A stretch of DNA of 64,000 nucleotides from Nitrospira japonica (lineage in GTDB: Bacteria > Nitrospirota > Thermodesulfovibrionia > UBA6902): assembly GCA_020723105.1 (NCBI GenBank), contig DYJL01000012.1, positions 34,524 through 98,523 on the forward strand, given 5' to 3'. The notes under the pieces were generated by a model that was not told the origin of the DNA, ran no database searches, and saw only the letters and a list, made by a program, of their open reading frames with translations. The translations under genes were made by a program, and so were the position numbers. Of the stretch, positions 1-9,842 are shown one piece after another. The stretch's first letter is position 1; each line of letters begins with the position of its first letter.

Positions 1-1291
<1,291 letters not shown>

Positions 1292-1323
1292 TTAATTGAA
1301 TCACCTTAAACTTTCTTTTTGTA

Positions 1324-1332
1324 TGCTATAAT
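1324..1332 (+). promoter_or_regulatory. Extended -10 promoter for the pil operon leader
   Basis: TGCTATAAT is an extended -10 box (TG at 1324-1325, TATAAT at 1327-1332) with no good -35 hexamer at 17 bp. It would start transcription near 1339, about 295 nt before pilM. The same TGCTATAAT string recurs before aroKB and before the M23 peptidase gene. Confidence 0.5.
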
Positions 1333-1556
1333 TTGCCTACAGCAGTTAAGGAGTTGAATAGAGGATGACATTCTGGTATTATTTATGCGAATAGAAAAAG
1401 CAATGCATTGGAGGGATAAAAATAAACAGGCGACAGGGTTAAAGAGTTTTCTGATTAAAACCGATAAAATTCATTATAAAAAAACAACTGTTAATAAAAA
1501 TGATCTAACTAATGCGAAAACATAATTTAAAGAAAATGCAGTCTGTAACAGGAGAA

Positions 1557-1600
1557 GCCATTTTGAAGTTTTTATTGCACTGTCAAAATGGCCTTTTTTT
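1557..1600 (+). terminator. Intrinsic terminator inside the pilM leader
   Basis: A perfect 10-bp stem (GCCATTTTGA at 1557-1566 with TCAAAATGGC at 1583-1592) is followed by a T run at 1594-1600. It lies on the coding strand of pilM, 33 bp before its start, so it either ends a short upstream RNA or acts as an attenuator. The rest of 1333-1556 is AT-rich with no gene I can support. Confidence 0.65.
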
Positions 1601-1633
1601 ATGACCTGCTGACAGCGGAGAAAAATTATTTCG

Positions 1634-2686
1634 ATGATATTCGGCAAAAAAAATATAGTTGGAATTGATATTGGTTCTAAGCATATCAAAGCTGTTCAGC
1701 TGAAAGATGTCAGAGGCAGTTATCATCTTGAACGGTTGGGCCTTACCACCCTGGAGCCGGAATTAATAGTAGACGGCTCCATTCTTGATTCATCCCGTGT
1801 TGTTGAAGCCATAAAGGGATTGATTGCAAATGCTGATATCAGGACCAAGGATGCCGCAATATCACTTTCGGGCCATTCCTCTGTAATTATAAAAAGGGTA
1901 TCCATTCCTCAGATGTCCGAAGATGAATTAAGCGAGTCAATAAAGTTTGAAGCTGAACAGTACATACCGTTTGATATTGAAGACGTTAATCTGGATTTTC
2001 AGATATTGGGGCCTGCGGATAAGGAACATCTGATGGATGTTATGATTGTTGCTGCCAAGAAAGATAAGATAAACGAATATGTGACTGTGGCCAGAGAAGC
2101 CGGGCTTAATCCCGTGATTGTTGATGTTGATGCCTTTGCTCTCGAAAACATGTATGAACTTAACTATGAGGTAAAGCCGCAGGAAAATGTTGCTATCGTT
2201 AATATCGGCGCCAGCATGATCAATATTAATATATTAAAGGGCGGACTCTCTGTTTTCACAAGAGACAGCGCAGTAGGCGGCAACATGCATACGGAAGCCT
2301 TACAGAAAGAATTTACCATATCATATGCCAATGCCGAAAAACTGAAACAGGAAAAGACCATGGAGGGCTTTTCACAGGAAGATGTGAAGGCAGTGCTGGC
2401 TTCGGCTTCCGAAGATATAATTGCAGAAATCTCCCGGTCTTTTGATTACTTCAGGGATACATCAAGTTATGAAAATATTAATGAGATAGTGCTATGTGGC
2501 GGCGGCGCCCTTACCCCTGGTTTTATTCCCTTGCTGTCTGAAATGTCAGGAATAAATGTTAAGGTGGCTGAGCCGCTGAAGAATATTCATATACCGGATT
2601 CTTTTGATAAGGAATATTTAAAGAAAGTGGAACCCATTGTATCAGTTGCCATAGGCCTGGCCTTGCGCAGGATAGGGGATAAATGA
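1634..2686 (+). CDS. pilM: Type IV pilus inner-membrane platform protein PilM
   Basis: Actin-like cytoplasmic ATP-binding protein that binds the N-terminal tail of PilN and links the pilus motor to the alignment subcomplex. The actin-fold phosphate loop is visible as GIDIGSKHIKAVQL at residues 10-23, the second phosphate motif around IGAS (191-194), and the adenosine motif CGGGALTPGF near 278-287. Length (350) is normal for the family. First gene of a five-gene pilMNOPQ operon; its stop overlaps the pilN start (ATGA). Expression may depend on the leader terminator at 1557-1600. Confidence 0.93.
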   Translation: MIFGKKNIVGIDIGSKHIKAVQLKDVRGSYHLERLGLTTLEPELIVDGSILDSSRVVEAIKGLIANADIRTKDAAISLSGHSSVIIKRVSIPQMSEDELSESIKFEAEQYIPFDIEDVNLDFQILGPADKEHLMDVMIVAAKKDKINEYVTVAREAGLNPVIVDVDAFALENMYELNYEVKPQENVAIVNIGASMININILKGGLSVFTRDSAVGGNMHTEALQKEFTISYANAEKLKQEKTMEGFSQEDVKAVLASASEDIIAEISRSFDYFRDTSSYENINEIVLCGGGALTPGFIPLLSEMSGINVKVAEPLKNIHIPDSFDKEYLKKVEPIVSVAIGLALRRIGDK

Positions 2687-3213
2687 TAAGGATAAATCTA
2701 TTACCAACAAAAAAGCCTGTGAAGCTTCCGCCTGTTCTTGTGTATGGGGTTATAGGGCTGGTGATATTGTTTGCAGGGCTTCTTGGTTTCACTCTTTATT
2801 TGAACAATAAGGTTTCTAACATGCAGGACGAAATATCCGTAAAGGAAAAAAGACTGGAAGAGCTGAAGGCCATGATAAAAGAAGTTCAGAATTATGAAAG
2901 AGATAATGAGGAGTTCAGAAGGAAAACAGTAATTATTGAACAATTGAAAAAGAATCAGGTGGTGCCTCTCAGGCTTCTGGATGAAGTAAGCGAGATGCTT
3001 CCCAAGGGGGTATGGCTTACTGCGTTGACTGACAAAGACGGTGTTGTAAATATTGAAGGGTATGCACATACAAACTATGACCTTGTAGGATATGTACAGA
3101 ACCTGAAGGGGTCCAAATATTTTACCGATGTTATGCTGATAGAGTCCCGGCAAACCACGATAGATTCGTTTACAGTTTATAAATTCACACTGACTTTCAG
3201 GATTAAGGTGTAG
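2683..3213 (+). CDS. pilN: Type IV pilus assembly protein PilN
   Basis: Bitopic inner-membrane protein of the PilM-PilN-PilO alignment complex. It starts MIRINLLPTKKP; the INLLP motif is the segment that docks into PilM. One transmembrane helix at about residues 19-40 is followed by a coiled coil (about 45-85) and a ferredoxin-like periplasmic domain. Translationally coupled to pilM (ATGA overlap) and 5 bp from pilO. Length (176) is typical. Confidence 0.92.
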   Translation: MIRINLLPTKKPVKLPPVLVYGVIGLVILFAGLLGFTLYLNNKVSNMQDEISVKEKRLEELKAMIKEVQNYERDNEEFRRKTVIIEQLKKNQVVPLRLLDEVSEMLPKGVWLTALTDKDGVVNIEGYAHTNYDLVGYVQNLKGSKYFTDVMLIESRQTTIDSFTVYKFTLTFRIKV

Positions 3214-3218
3214 GCGTT

Positions 3219-3845
3219 ATGGCAATCAATATAAATGTTAATAAAATTAAAAAGCTTTCTACTAACCTGCAGGTGCTTATAATAGTACTGCCGGCGCTCG
3301 TACTGACCTTGTTGTTTGTCTTTATGATTTATCTGCCCAGAGACAAGGAAATCAAGGCCCTCGATTCGAAGATTATAAAGCTAAACCAGGAAATTGCAAG
3401 CAGCGAGCAAAAGACCAGAAGACTGAAAGAACTTATAGCAGAAAACACCATGCTAAAGGAAAAACTTGCAAAATTAAAAGAACAACTGCCTGAGGAAAAA
3501 GAAGTTTCCCTGCTCCTTAAGCAGATATCTGAATTAGGACTTCAGTCCGGGCTTGAAATCCTTTTATGGAGGCCGGAAGCTAAAAAGACAAGTCCGGATA
3601 ATCTTTATGTGGAAATACCCGTGAAGGTGGAAGTCCTGACGGAATACCATAATCTCGGAATCTTTTTTAGTCATATCAGCCGGCTGCCTCGTCTTGTGAA
3701 TATTTCAGACCTGGACCTTCATGTCAAGGAACAAAAGGAGAAGGGAAAACAGGGGCGTATTACTGCGGCCTTTACGGCGCGAACATTTGCCTCAATGAGT
3801 CCCGAAGAAATAGCGCCTGGCGATGGGGGAAAAGAGAAACAGTAA
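3219..3845 (+). CDS. pilO: Type IV pilus assembly protein PilO
   Basis: Inner-membrane partner of PilN. One transmembrane helix at about residues 18-40 (VLIIVLPALVLTLLFVFMIY), a long Lys/Glu-rich coiled coil (about 45-90), then the ferredoxin-like domain that heterodimerises with PilN. The charged, low-complexity C-terminal tail (after about residue 170) looks variable. Position between pilN and pilP and the length (208) agree with PilO. Confidence 0.9.
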   Translation: MAININVNKIKKLSTNLQVLIIVLPALVLTLLFVFMIYLPRDKEIKALDSKIIKLNQEIASSEQKTRRLKELIAENTMLKEKLAKLKEQLPEEKEVSLLLKQISELGLQSGLEILLWRPEAKKTSPDNLYVEIPVKVEVLTEYHNLGIFFSHISRLPRLVNISDLDLHVKEQKEKGKQGRITAAFTARTFASMSPEEIAPGDGGKEKQ

Positions 3846-3868
3846 AAGATGAAAAGGAAAGCGGGATC

Positions 3869-4399
3869 ATGAATTTTTTGATAACTTTGATAATTGCAAT
3901 GCTGATCATCAGCTCTGCTTTTTCAGGCTGTAAAAACCAGCAGCCTTCACCAACTGCTAAAACAACAGCAGCTCAGCAACAGGCAAGTCAGACGGTCCAG
4001 CCTGCTGTAGAACAGGCTGCAGCTCCGCCACAGGAAACTATGGTGGAAGAAGGGTATGTATATCAACCGCGTGACAGGAGAGACCCCTTTATCCCGCTTA
4101 TAGTGTCTACACAAAAATGGCATAAAAAAGAGGCCGGCAAAGTCGGGACTCTGGAAAGTTATGATATTAGCGAATTTGTATTGTCAGCTATTGCTGAAAA
4201 AGGTGGAAAGTATTTTGCACTTCTTGTTACGCCTGATAACAGGTCTTTTACAGTAAGTAAAGGAACCATTATTGGTTTCAACAAGGGAAGGGTAGAGGAA
4301 ATAACAAGAAACAAGGTGGTATTAGTTGAATATTCTAAAGATTATAGGGGAGATACCAAGCCCAAACAAATAACTTTAGAATTTTTAAAGGAGAGGTAA
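3869..4399 (+). CDS. pilP: Type IV pilus lipoprotein PilP
   Basis: Inner-membrane lipoprotein that bridges PilNO to the secretin PilQ. The signal sequence ends in a lipobox (SAFSGC, lipidated Cys at residue 21). A Gln/Pro/Ala-rich periplasmic linker (about 24-55) leads to the PilP beta-domain, which begins at YQPRDRRDPFIPL and contains KGTIIGFNKGRVEEI. It starts 23 bp after pilO and ends 4 bp before pilQ. Confidence 0.9.
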   Translation: MNFLITLIIAMLIISSAFSGCKNQQPSPTAKTTAAQQQASQTVQPAVEQAAAPPQETMVEEGYVYQPRDRRDPFIPLIVSTQKWHKKEAGKVGTLESYDISEFVLSAIAEKGGKYFALLVTPDNRSFTVSKGTIIGFNKGRVEEITRNKVVLVEYSKDYRGDTKPKQITLEFLKER

Positions 4400-4403
4400 A
4401 ATA

Positions 4404-6146
4404 ATGCGAACCAGAAAATCTTTTATACTTTTTACGTTCTTATTCCTTTGCAGTCTCCTGGCGGCCCATGTATTATCAGAAAAATCTTTTGCTGCGAATT
4501 CAGAGATTACCGCAATAGAAGTAAGAGATAATAGCGGAAAGACCGAAATTAAAATAATGTCTGATGCCGCTTTCAGTTATACCGTTTATAAGGCATCGGA
4601 TCCTTATCAGATTGTGGTTGAATTGCAAAATACAGGACTTGGTGAGTTCAAAAATAAAATAGTATTTGACAGGGCCGGAGTCTCAGAAATAACACCTCTG
4701 CTGAATGAGAGTTCTCCGGAGCTTTCAAAACTCAGGATTGCATTTACTGCGCCAGTGGATGTGGAGCCTTCATACAAAGACAAAATGCTTATTCTGGCAT
4801 TTGAGAATCCTGAGGGAGAAACAGTTCCCGCCGGTGCGGGGACAGGAGAGGCACTGCCTGAGGAACCGCTTGAGAAAAAGAAACCTTTTGAAAGCAATGG
4901 ATATGTCGGGGAAAAGATAAATATTGATTTTCAGGATGCGGAACTCGTTCACATTTTCAGGCTAATTGCCGATATAAGCGGTTATAACATTGTCATGAGC
5001 CCTGATGTCAAAGGCAAGTTTTCCATGAAGCTTATTGATGTGCCGTGGGATCAGGCCCTTGAGGTCATACTGAGAAACTATGGCCTTTCAAAGGCAGTGG
5101 AAGGCAATATCATCAGGATAGCCCCTACTTCTGTAATTGCCAAAGAAGAAGAGGAAATTGCACTGGCAAAAGAATCACAGGAAAAATCCGGCGATCTGGT
5201 AACAAAAGTGTATGCAATAAACTATGCCAATGTTGATGAAATAAAGAAATCAATAGACACAGCCAAGATTCTTACCAAGAGGGGTTTTATCAGCGTTGAT
5301 GCCAGGACCAGTTCCGTCATTATAAAAGATGTTGAAAAAATGCATGTAGAATATGAGACCCTCATCAAAGCGCTCGATGTTCCGACTCCGCAAGTCAGCA
5401 TTGATGCAAAAATTGTTGAGGTAAATACCAATTACGCAAAAGAGCTTGGAATACAATGGGGCATGTTCTGGAAAGAAACAGGCAGTACCAGAACACAAAT
5501 AAGCGGTTTCCCGATTAATACCAAGGGCACAGGTTTTAAATCGAGCAATCCGCTTATTGTAGACCTTCCCGCAACAGTATCAAGAGGCAAGGGCGCGGGA
5601 ATAGGCATTGGATATGTAAGTCCCCGGCAGCTCTTTAGTATAGACTTGCAGCTTTCGGCTCTCGAGAGTACCGGGAAAGGCAAGGTAATATCCAATCCCA
5701 GGGTAACTACAAACGATAACCAGGAAGCAAAGATAATGCAGGGGAAAAAGATCCCTTATCAAACAGTTTCTTCGGAAGGGACGCAGACACAGTTCATGGA
5801 TGCGTTGCTTGAACTTACTGTAATTCCCCACATAACTCCTGAGGGAACGATTGTAATGAATTTGCAGGCCAAGAAGAATGAAGCTGATTTTGCAGGGCCT
5901 CAGGTCGGCGGGGTGCCTACTATTGATATAAAAGAGGTAAAAACACAGATACTGATAAAGGATAATGACACGCTGGTTATAGGCGGCATTTTCAAGACAA
6001 ACAATGCAAAAAATGTCGAAGGGGTTCCGGGTCTTTCAGAAATCCCTTATTTAGGCAAACTGTTTCAGTTTAAGAAAGATATAAGCGAAACAACCGAACT
6101 TTTAATATTTATAACACCAAGGATTGTGACACCAGAGAAAATCTGA
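4404..6146 (+). CDS. pilQ: Type IV pilus secretin PilQ
   Basis: Outer-membrane gated channel through which the pilus exits. Order of domains: signal peptide (1 to about 31), one AMIN peptidoglycan-binding domain (about 35-125), secretin/TonB short N-terminal domain (about 165-235, starting INIDFQDAELVHIFRLI), N1 domain, then the secretin barrel (about 340-575) with VSIDAKIVEVNT, the gate segment and the C-terminal TELLIFITPRIV. At 580 residues it is a short PilQ with a single visible AMIN domain. Last gene of the pilMNOPQ operon; aroC follows after 31 bp and may be co-transcribed. Confidence 0.93.
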   Translation: MRTRKSFILFTFLFLCSLLAAHVLSEKSFAANSEITAIEVRDNSGKTEIKIMSDAAFSYTVYKASDPYQIVVELQNTGLGEFKNKIVFDRAGVSEITPLLNESSPELSKLRIAFTAPVDVEPSYKDKMLILAFENPEGETVPAGAGTGEALPEEPLEKKKPFESNGYVGEKINIDFQDAELVHIFRLIADISGYNIVMSPDVKGKFSMKLIDVPWDQALEVILRNYGLSKAVEGNIIRIAPTSVIAKEEEEIALAKESQEKSGDLVTKVYAINYANVDEIKKSIDTAKILTKRGFISVDARTSSVIIKDVEKMHVEYETLIKALDVPTPQVSIDAKIVEVNTNYAKELGIQWGMFWKETGSTRTQISGFPINTKGTGFKSSNPLIVDLPATVSRGKGAGIGIGYVSPRQLFSIDLQLSALESTGKGKVISNPRVTTNDNQEAKIMQGKKIPYQTVSSEGTQTQFMDALLELTVIPHITPEGTIVMNLQAKKNEADFAGPQVGGVPTIDIKEVKTQILIKDNDTLVIGGIFKTNNAKNVEGVPGLSEIPYLGKLFQFKKDISETTELLIFITPRIVTPEKI

Positions 6147-6177
6147 AACTATCCTTCACATCTCTCAAATTTAACCC

Positions 6178-7425
6178 ATGTTAGAAAAGTTCAGATATCT
6201 AACCTCCGGAGAATCACACGGCCAGGCACTGACATGTATCATTGACGGCGTTCCTGCAAATCTTTTGTTGTCTGCAGGCTATATTGATCAGGATCTTGTA
6301 AGACGGCAGAAAGGCTTTGGCAGGGGTGGCAGGATGAAGATAGAATCAGATCGTGCAAAGATCCTGGCAGGCGTAAGACAGGGTAAAACACTTGGCTCGC
6401 CAATAACGCTTCTTATTGAAAATAAGGATTGGGCGAATTGGCAGGATGTAATGAGTCCGGATCCTGGAGTCAAGAGTCAAGAGTCAAGAGTTAAGATGCT
6501 TCGATCAAAGAATTTTAAACTCTTAACTCATAACTCTAAACTCTATCCTGTCACCCATCCCCGGCCGGGACATGCAGACCTTTCAGGCGCATTGAAATAC
6601 AACACGCACGATATACGGAATATTCTGGAGCGTTCGAGCGCAAGGGAGACAGCGGTGAGGGTAGCCGCAGGAGCCGTTGCAAAGAAGTTCCTCGCAGAGT
6701 TTAATGTTAAGGTGCTTAGTTATGTGACTGCAATAGGAGGAATCAAGGTTGCAAGTTCCAGGTCGCAAGATCAAGGTTCAGAAAAAAGAATTTTAGAAAT
6801 TTTTAAAAAAGCAGAGGCCTCTCCAGTCAGATGTCATGATAAAGAGATTGAAAAGAAGATAGTTAACAAAATTAATGCTGCCATGAAGAAGGGCGATACG
6901 CTTGGCGGTGTATTTGAAGTTGTTGCATTGGGGGTCCCTGCAGGATTAGGCAGTTATACTCAGTGGGACCGGAAGCTTGATGCAAAACTTGCGTTTTCCT
7001 TCATGAGTATTCAGGCCATTAAAGGAGTCGAAATAGGACTTGGCTTTGAGATGGCGCAGAGATTCGGCTCTGAAGTGATGGATGAGATTTTTTATCAAGG
7101 GGCCAGATTTTACAGAAGGACAAATAATGCCGGAGGAATTGAAGGTGGAATGAGTAATGGTATGCCTCTTATCGTCAGGGCTGCCATGAAACCCATACCT
7201 ACATTAAGAAGGCCGCTTTCGTCTGTTGACATAATCAGCAAGAAACCATTTAAAGCTGCATATGAAAGATCAGATGTGTGTGCAGTGCCCACAGCTTCCG
7301 TTATTGGTGAAGCAGTCATGGCTGTCGCAATTGCCGACAGCTTCCTGTCAAAATTTGGAGGCGACAGCATAGAAGAGATCAAGAGAAATTACAAGGGATA
7401 TTTGAAGCAGATAAATAAGTTTTGA
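6178..7425 (+). CDS. aroC: Chorismate synthase carrying two repeat-derived insertions
   Basis: Makes chorismate from EPSP with reduced FMN, the last step of the shikimate pathway. Signatures: [20 protein letters not shown] (N-terminal), [28 protein letters not shown], and [20 protein letters not shown]. At 415 residues it is longer than the usual 360-390. The excess maps to two repeat-encoded segments: 6466-6548 ([12 protein letters not shown] through THNSKLYP, just before the conserved PVTHPRPGH) and 6744-6779 ([12 protein letters not shown]). Both are in frame and lie between conserved blocks, so the enzyme is probably functional. No strong Shine-Dalgarno before the ATG. aroKB follows 45 bp downstream. 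Confidence 0.94.
   Translation: MLEKFRYLTSGESHGQALTCIIDGVPANLLLSAGYIDQDLVRRQKGFGRGGRMKIESDRAKILAGVRQGKTLGSPITLLIENKDWANWQDVMSPDPGVKSQESRVKMLRSKNFKLLTHNSKLYPVTHPRPGHADLSGALKYNTHDIRNILERSSARETAVRVAAGAVAKKFLAEFNVKVLSYVTAIGGIKVASSRSQDQGSEKRILEIFKKAEASPVRCHDKEIEKKIVNKINAAMKKGDTLGGVFEVVALGVPAGLGSYTQWDRKLDAKLAFSFMSIQAIKGVEIGLGFEMAQRFGSEVMDEIFYQGARFYRRTNNAGGIEGGMSNGMPLIVRAAMKPIPTLRRPLSSVDIISKKPFKAAYERSDVCAVPTASVIGEAVMAVAIADSFLSKFGGDSIEEIKRNYKGYLKQINKF
6466..6548 (+). repeat. Heptamer repeat array inside aroC (inverted arms)
   Basis: Tandem 7-bp units (GAGTCAA, GAGTTAA) on the left and their reverse complements (CTTAACTCATAACTC) on the right, separated by about 25 bp. It is inserted in frame in aroC and adds about 27 residues. 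Confidence 0.8.
6744..6779 (+). repeat. Second heptamer array inside aroC
   Basis: Five 7-bp units of the type CAAGGTT / GCAAGTT / CCAGGTC / GCAAGAT / CAAGGTT in tandem, a different unit from the first aroC array. In frame, about 12 residues. Confidence 0.7.
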
Positions 7426-7446
7426 AATAACGACTAATCAACAACC

Positions 7447-7455
7447 TGCTATAAT
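7447..7455 (+). promoter_or_regulatory. Extended -10 promoter before aroKB
   Basis: TGCTATAAT ends 15 nt before the aroKB start codon, and no Shine-Dalgarno lies between them. This predicts an mRNA leader of under 10 nt. Confidence 0.45.
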
Positions 7456-7470
7456 TTAACCAGGGCTACT

Positions 7471-9057
7471 ATGAAAATCGTATTAACAGGCTTTATGGGC
7501 ACCGGCAAGACCTCTGTCGGCAGAGAGCTTAGCAGAAAGCTCAGCTATCAATTTATTGATACAGATGTGCTGATTGAGGAGCGGGAAGGAACACCGATTT
7601 CCATCATATTCAAGAAAAAGGGTGAGGATTATTTCCGGAAACTCGAACAAGCGGTGGTTGAAGAAGTGTCCCTGATGAGTGACGTCATTATTGCAACCGG
7701 CGGCGGAGTTATCAAGAACAGGAAGAATGTAGAGAATCTTGGCAGGAGAGGAATTCTTGTCTGGCTTAAAGCAGATCCTGAGATTATTCTCAAACGGGTT
7801 ATGACCGAGGGTGGGAAAAGACCTTTACTTGAAGTCGAAGAGCCCCTGGAAGAGATCAATAAACTGCTTGCTGCAAGAAAACCACTTTATGAACAGGCAG
7901 ACGCTGCTGTTGATACAAACTATATTACTGCCGAAGAAGCTGCGCAGGAGATTGTGGAGATGTTAGCGCTCGATTCACAGACCGTAACAGTTGCGTTGGG
8001 CGAGAGGAGCTATGACATTATTATTGGCAGCAAGATACTTCAGAAACTCAGTCTCAGGCTGAAGGAATTCAGGTCGTCAAAGGTTGCGATTGTAAGCAAC
8101 AAAACAGTTTTTCCTCTCTATGGAGATGCTCTTCTTAAATCCCTTGATGAATACGGTATAAAGTTCGAGGTTATTCTCATCCCTGACGGAGAAGAGTACA
8201 AGGACTTTACCTGGGCCTATAACATACACGGAGAACTCCTGAAGGCGAAGTTTGACAGGAATGGATTGCTGGTTGCTCTTGGAGGCGGCGTTGTCGGAGA
8301 CATCACCGGTTTTGTGGCATCAACATATATGAGAGGCATCAGATATGTGCAGGTGCCGACTACCCTTCTTGCTCAGGTTGACAGTTCTGTCGGCGGCAAG
8401 ACAGGGGTGAACCATCCCCTCGGAAAAAATATGATAGGCACTTTTTATCAACCGTCACTGGTCCTGATTGACGTTGATACAATAAGAACACTCCCAAAAG
8501 GCGAATTGTCCGCTGGCATGGCTGAGATAATTAAATACGGAGTGATTGCCGACAAATCGCTTTTTAATTATCTTGAAAATAACAGAGAAAACATTCTTTC
8601 TCTTGGTGACGGTATTGTTCATGTAATCAAGCGTTCATGTGAAATTAAAGCGGAGATTGTATCAAAAGACGAAAAAGAAGCCGGGCTACGCGCTATTTTA
8701 AACTTCGGGCATACATTTGGTCATGCTATTGAAACAGCAACGGACTATAAGAGGTTTCTGCATGGCGAGGCTGTTGCAATCGGTATGTGCGTCGCAGCGG
8801 ACCTTGCGGTACAGATAAATATTTTCAAGAAAAAAGAGGCGCAACGGATCAGGAATCTTGTAGAACAGTATAGACTCCCAGTCATAATACCTGACAATAT
8901 CAACTCCTCAGTGATTATCAATGCTATGGAGCTTGATAAGAAGGTCCAGGCAGGTAAGATAAGATTTGTCCTTCCAGAGGCTATCGGTAAAGTTCGGATA
9001 GAGGAAAACGTTGACAGGGAAGAGATAAAAAAGCTGCTTACGGCAGCCACTGACTAA
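7471..9057 (+). CDS. aroKB: Bifunctional shikimate kinase / 3-dehydroquinate synthase (AroK-AroB fusion)
   Basis: Carries two shikimate-pathway activities in one 528-residue chain. Residues 1 to about 168 are shikimate kinase: Walker A GFMGTGKTSVG, the shikimate-binding D..D of FIDTDVLIEE, ATGGGVIKN, and the lid around GKRPLL. Residues about 170-528 are dehydroquinate synthase: ALGGGVVGDITGFVASTYMRG, TTLLAQVDSSVGGKTGVNH, KYGVIAD, and the metal-binding LNFGHTFGHAIE with HGEAVAIGM. The two parts are joined without a spacer or an internal start. AroK-AroB fusions are known elsewhere, for example in Thermotoga. It is 45 bp from aroC, so three shikimate activities are clustered. The start is supported by Walker A at residue 7. 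Confidence 0.95.
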   Translation: MKIVLTGFMGTGKTSVGRELSRKLSYQFIDTDVLIEEREGTPISIIFKKKGEDYFRKLEQAVVEEVSLMSDVIIATGGGVIKNRKNVENLGRRGILVWLKADPEIILKRVMTEGGKRPLLEVEEPLEEINKLLAARKPLYEQADAAVDTNYITAEEAAQEIVEMLALDSQTVTVALGERSYDIIIGSKILQKLSLRLKEFRSSKVAIVSNKTVFPLYGDALLKSLDEYGIKFEVILIPDGEEYKDFTWAYNIHGELLKAKFDRNGLLVALGGGVVGDITGFVASTYMRGIRYVQVPTTLLAQVDSSVGGKTGVNHPLGKNMIGTFYQPSLVLIDVDTIRTLPKGELSAGMAEIIKYGVIADKSLFNYLENNRENILSLGDGIVHVIKRSCEIKAEIVSKDEKEAGLRAILNFGHTFGHAIETATDYKRFLHGEAVAIGMCVAADLAVQINIFKKKEAQRIRNLVEQYRLPVIIPDNINSSVIINAMELDKKVQAGKIRFVLPEAIGKVRIEENVDREEIKKLLTAATD

Positions 9058-9076
9058 GATCATAAAATGTTAAAGC

Positions 9077-9237
9077 ATTATGAGAAGCCTGGCTCAGGTT
9101 TCTATAATCGACAAAAAGCATATTACATTTTTACTTCGAGCCGTTTTTCTTATTTCTTTTTTCTACCCCCTGCTCCCTATTCCCTAATCCCTTTTCAAAG
9201 GTGTCGGATAGAAATCCTTCGCCAGCCTTCTCATAAT
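9077..9237 (+). mobile_element. MITE-like element, family A, copy 1
   Basis: A 160-bp non-coding element with terminal inverted repeats: ATTATGAGAAGCCTGGC at the left and the matching GCCAGCCTTCTCATAAT at the right, each followed inward by an ATAGAAA/TTTCTAT block. The centre holds a heptamer-like run (CCCTGCTCCCTATTCCCTAA). Ends in TA, as expected for a TA-target element. The second copy is at 13678-13836 in the opposite orientation. It fills most of the aroKB-fur gap. Confidence 0.7.
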
Positions 9238-9283
9238 ACTTTATGGTGGGTAGTTCCTGTCTCATGACACTTTAAAAAACAAC

Positions 9284-9325
9284 TTGACATAATTTAGCGG
9301 GATTGATTATGATAGTGATTATCAA
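9284..9325 (+). promoter_or_regulatory. Promoter and Fur-box-like operator of the fur-family gene
   Basis: TTGACA (9284-9289), 18-bp spacer, TATGAT (9308-9313). A 23-bp imperfect palindrome beginning TTGATTATGATAGTG (9303-9325) matches the GATAAT-type Fur box and covers the -10, so bound repressor would block transcription. This suggests autoregulation by the gene at 9346. Confidence 0.7.
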
Positions 9326-9345
9326 ATTCAAACATGGTGTAACGA

Positions 9346-9780
9346 ATGGCATTTGAAGAAGAACAGAAAATATTTGACAGCTTTGTCAGGGAAAAAGGAT
9401 TAAAGCATAGCGCCCAGAGGATAGACATCCTGTTGACTTTCCTGAAAACCGAAAAGCACCTCACAGCGGATGAGCTGCACACATTAGTAAAAAAGAAAAA
9501 TCCGGCAATCGGCATAGCAACTGTTTACAGGACCTTGAAGCTGCTTTGTGAAAGCGGATTGAGCAGTGAGCTGAGACTGGGAGATGGCTCTGTCAGATAT
9601 GAGCACTTTTACGGACATGAACATCATGACCACCTTGTATGCATAAAGTGCGGGAATTTTACCGAGGTGCTGGATACGGAGATTGAGAAACTGCAGGAAC
9701 GGTTGGCCAGGAAAGAGGGTTTCACTCTGCAAGGGCACAAACTTTTGATGTACGGCGTATGCAAGAAATGTAAAGGGTAA
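9346..9780 (+). CDS. fur: Fur-family metal-dependent transcriptional repressor
   Basis: Dimeric DNA-binding repressor that senses metal, here most likely ferrous iron. An N-terminal winged helix (residues about 10-85, with KHSAQRIDILLTFLK and IGIATVYRTLKLL) is followed by a dimerisation domain with the metal ligands HEHHDHLVCIKCG (about 91-103) and a second Cys pair (CKKCKG) at the C-terminus, the structural zinc site. Length 144. Flanked on both sides by Fur-box-like palindromes and followed by the Feo genes, which argues for Fur rather than PerR or Zur. Sequence alone does not exclude PerR. Confidence 0.88.
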   Translation: MAFEEEQKIFDSFVREKGLKHSAQRIDILLTFLKTEKHLTADELHTLVKKKNPAIGIATVYRTLKLLCESGLSSELRLGDGSVRYEHFYGHEHHDHLVCIKCGNFTEVLDTEIEKLQERLARKEGFTLQGHKLLMYGVCKKCKG

Positions 9781-9797
9781 TTTTTTTACAACTACAC

Positions 9798-9812
9798 TGA
9801 TAATGATTATCA
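9798..9812 (+). promoter_or_regulatory. Fur box upstream of the beta-barrel/feo genes
   Basis: TGATAATGATTATCA is a perfect 7-1-7 palindrome matching the canonical Fur box core. It lies 31 bp before the start at 9843, with CATAAT (9823-9828) and AGGAGG between. Predicts iron repression of the downstream genes. Confidence 0.75.
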
Positions 9813-9842
9813 GCATCAATATCATAATTAAAAGGAGGACAT

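Noticed and set aside
1365..1394. Nine-residue leader peptide MTFWYYLCE in the pil leader
   Set aside because: GAGG precedes the ATG and it has aromatic codons, but nothing links aromatic amino acids to pil expression and it does not overlap the terminator.
1333..1556. Possible c-di-GMP (GEMM) riboswitch before pilM
   Set aside because: The conserved GEMM sequence blocks are not present; only the terminator can be supported.
2701..3150. 150-residue reverse-strand ORF across pilN
   Set aside because: Shadow of pilN; no RBS, and composition is that of an antisense frame.
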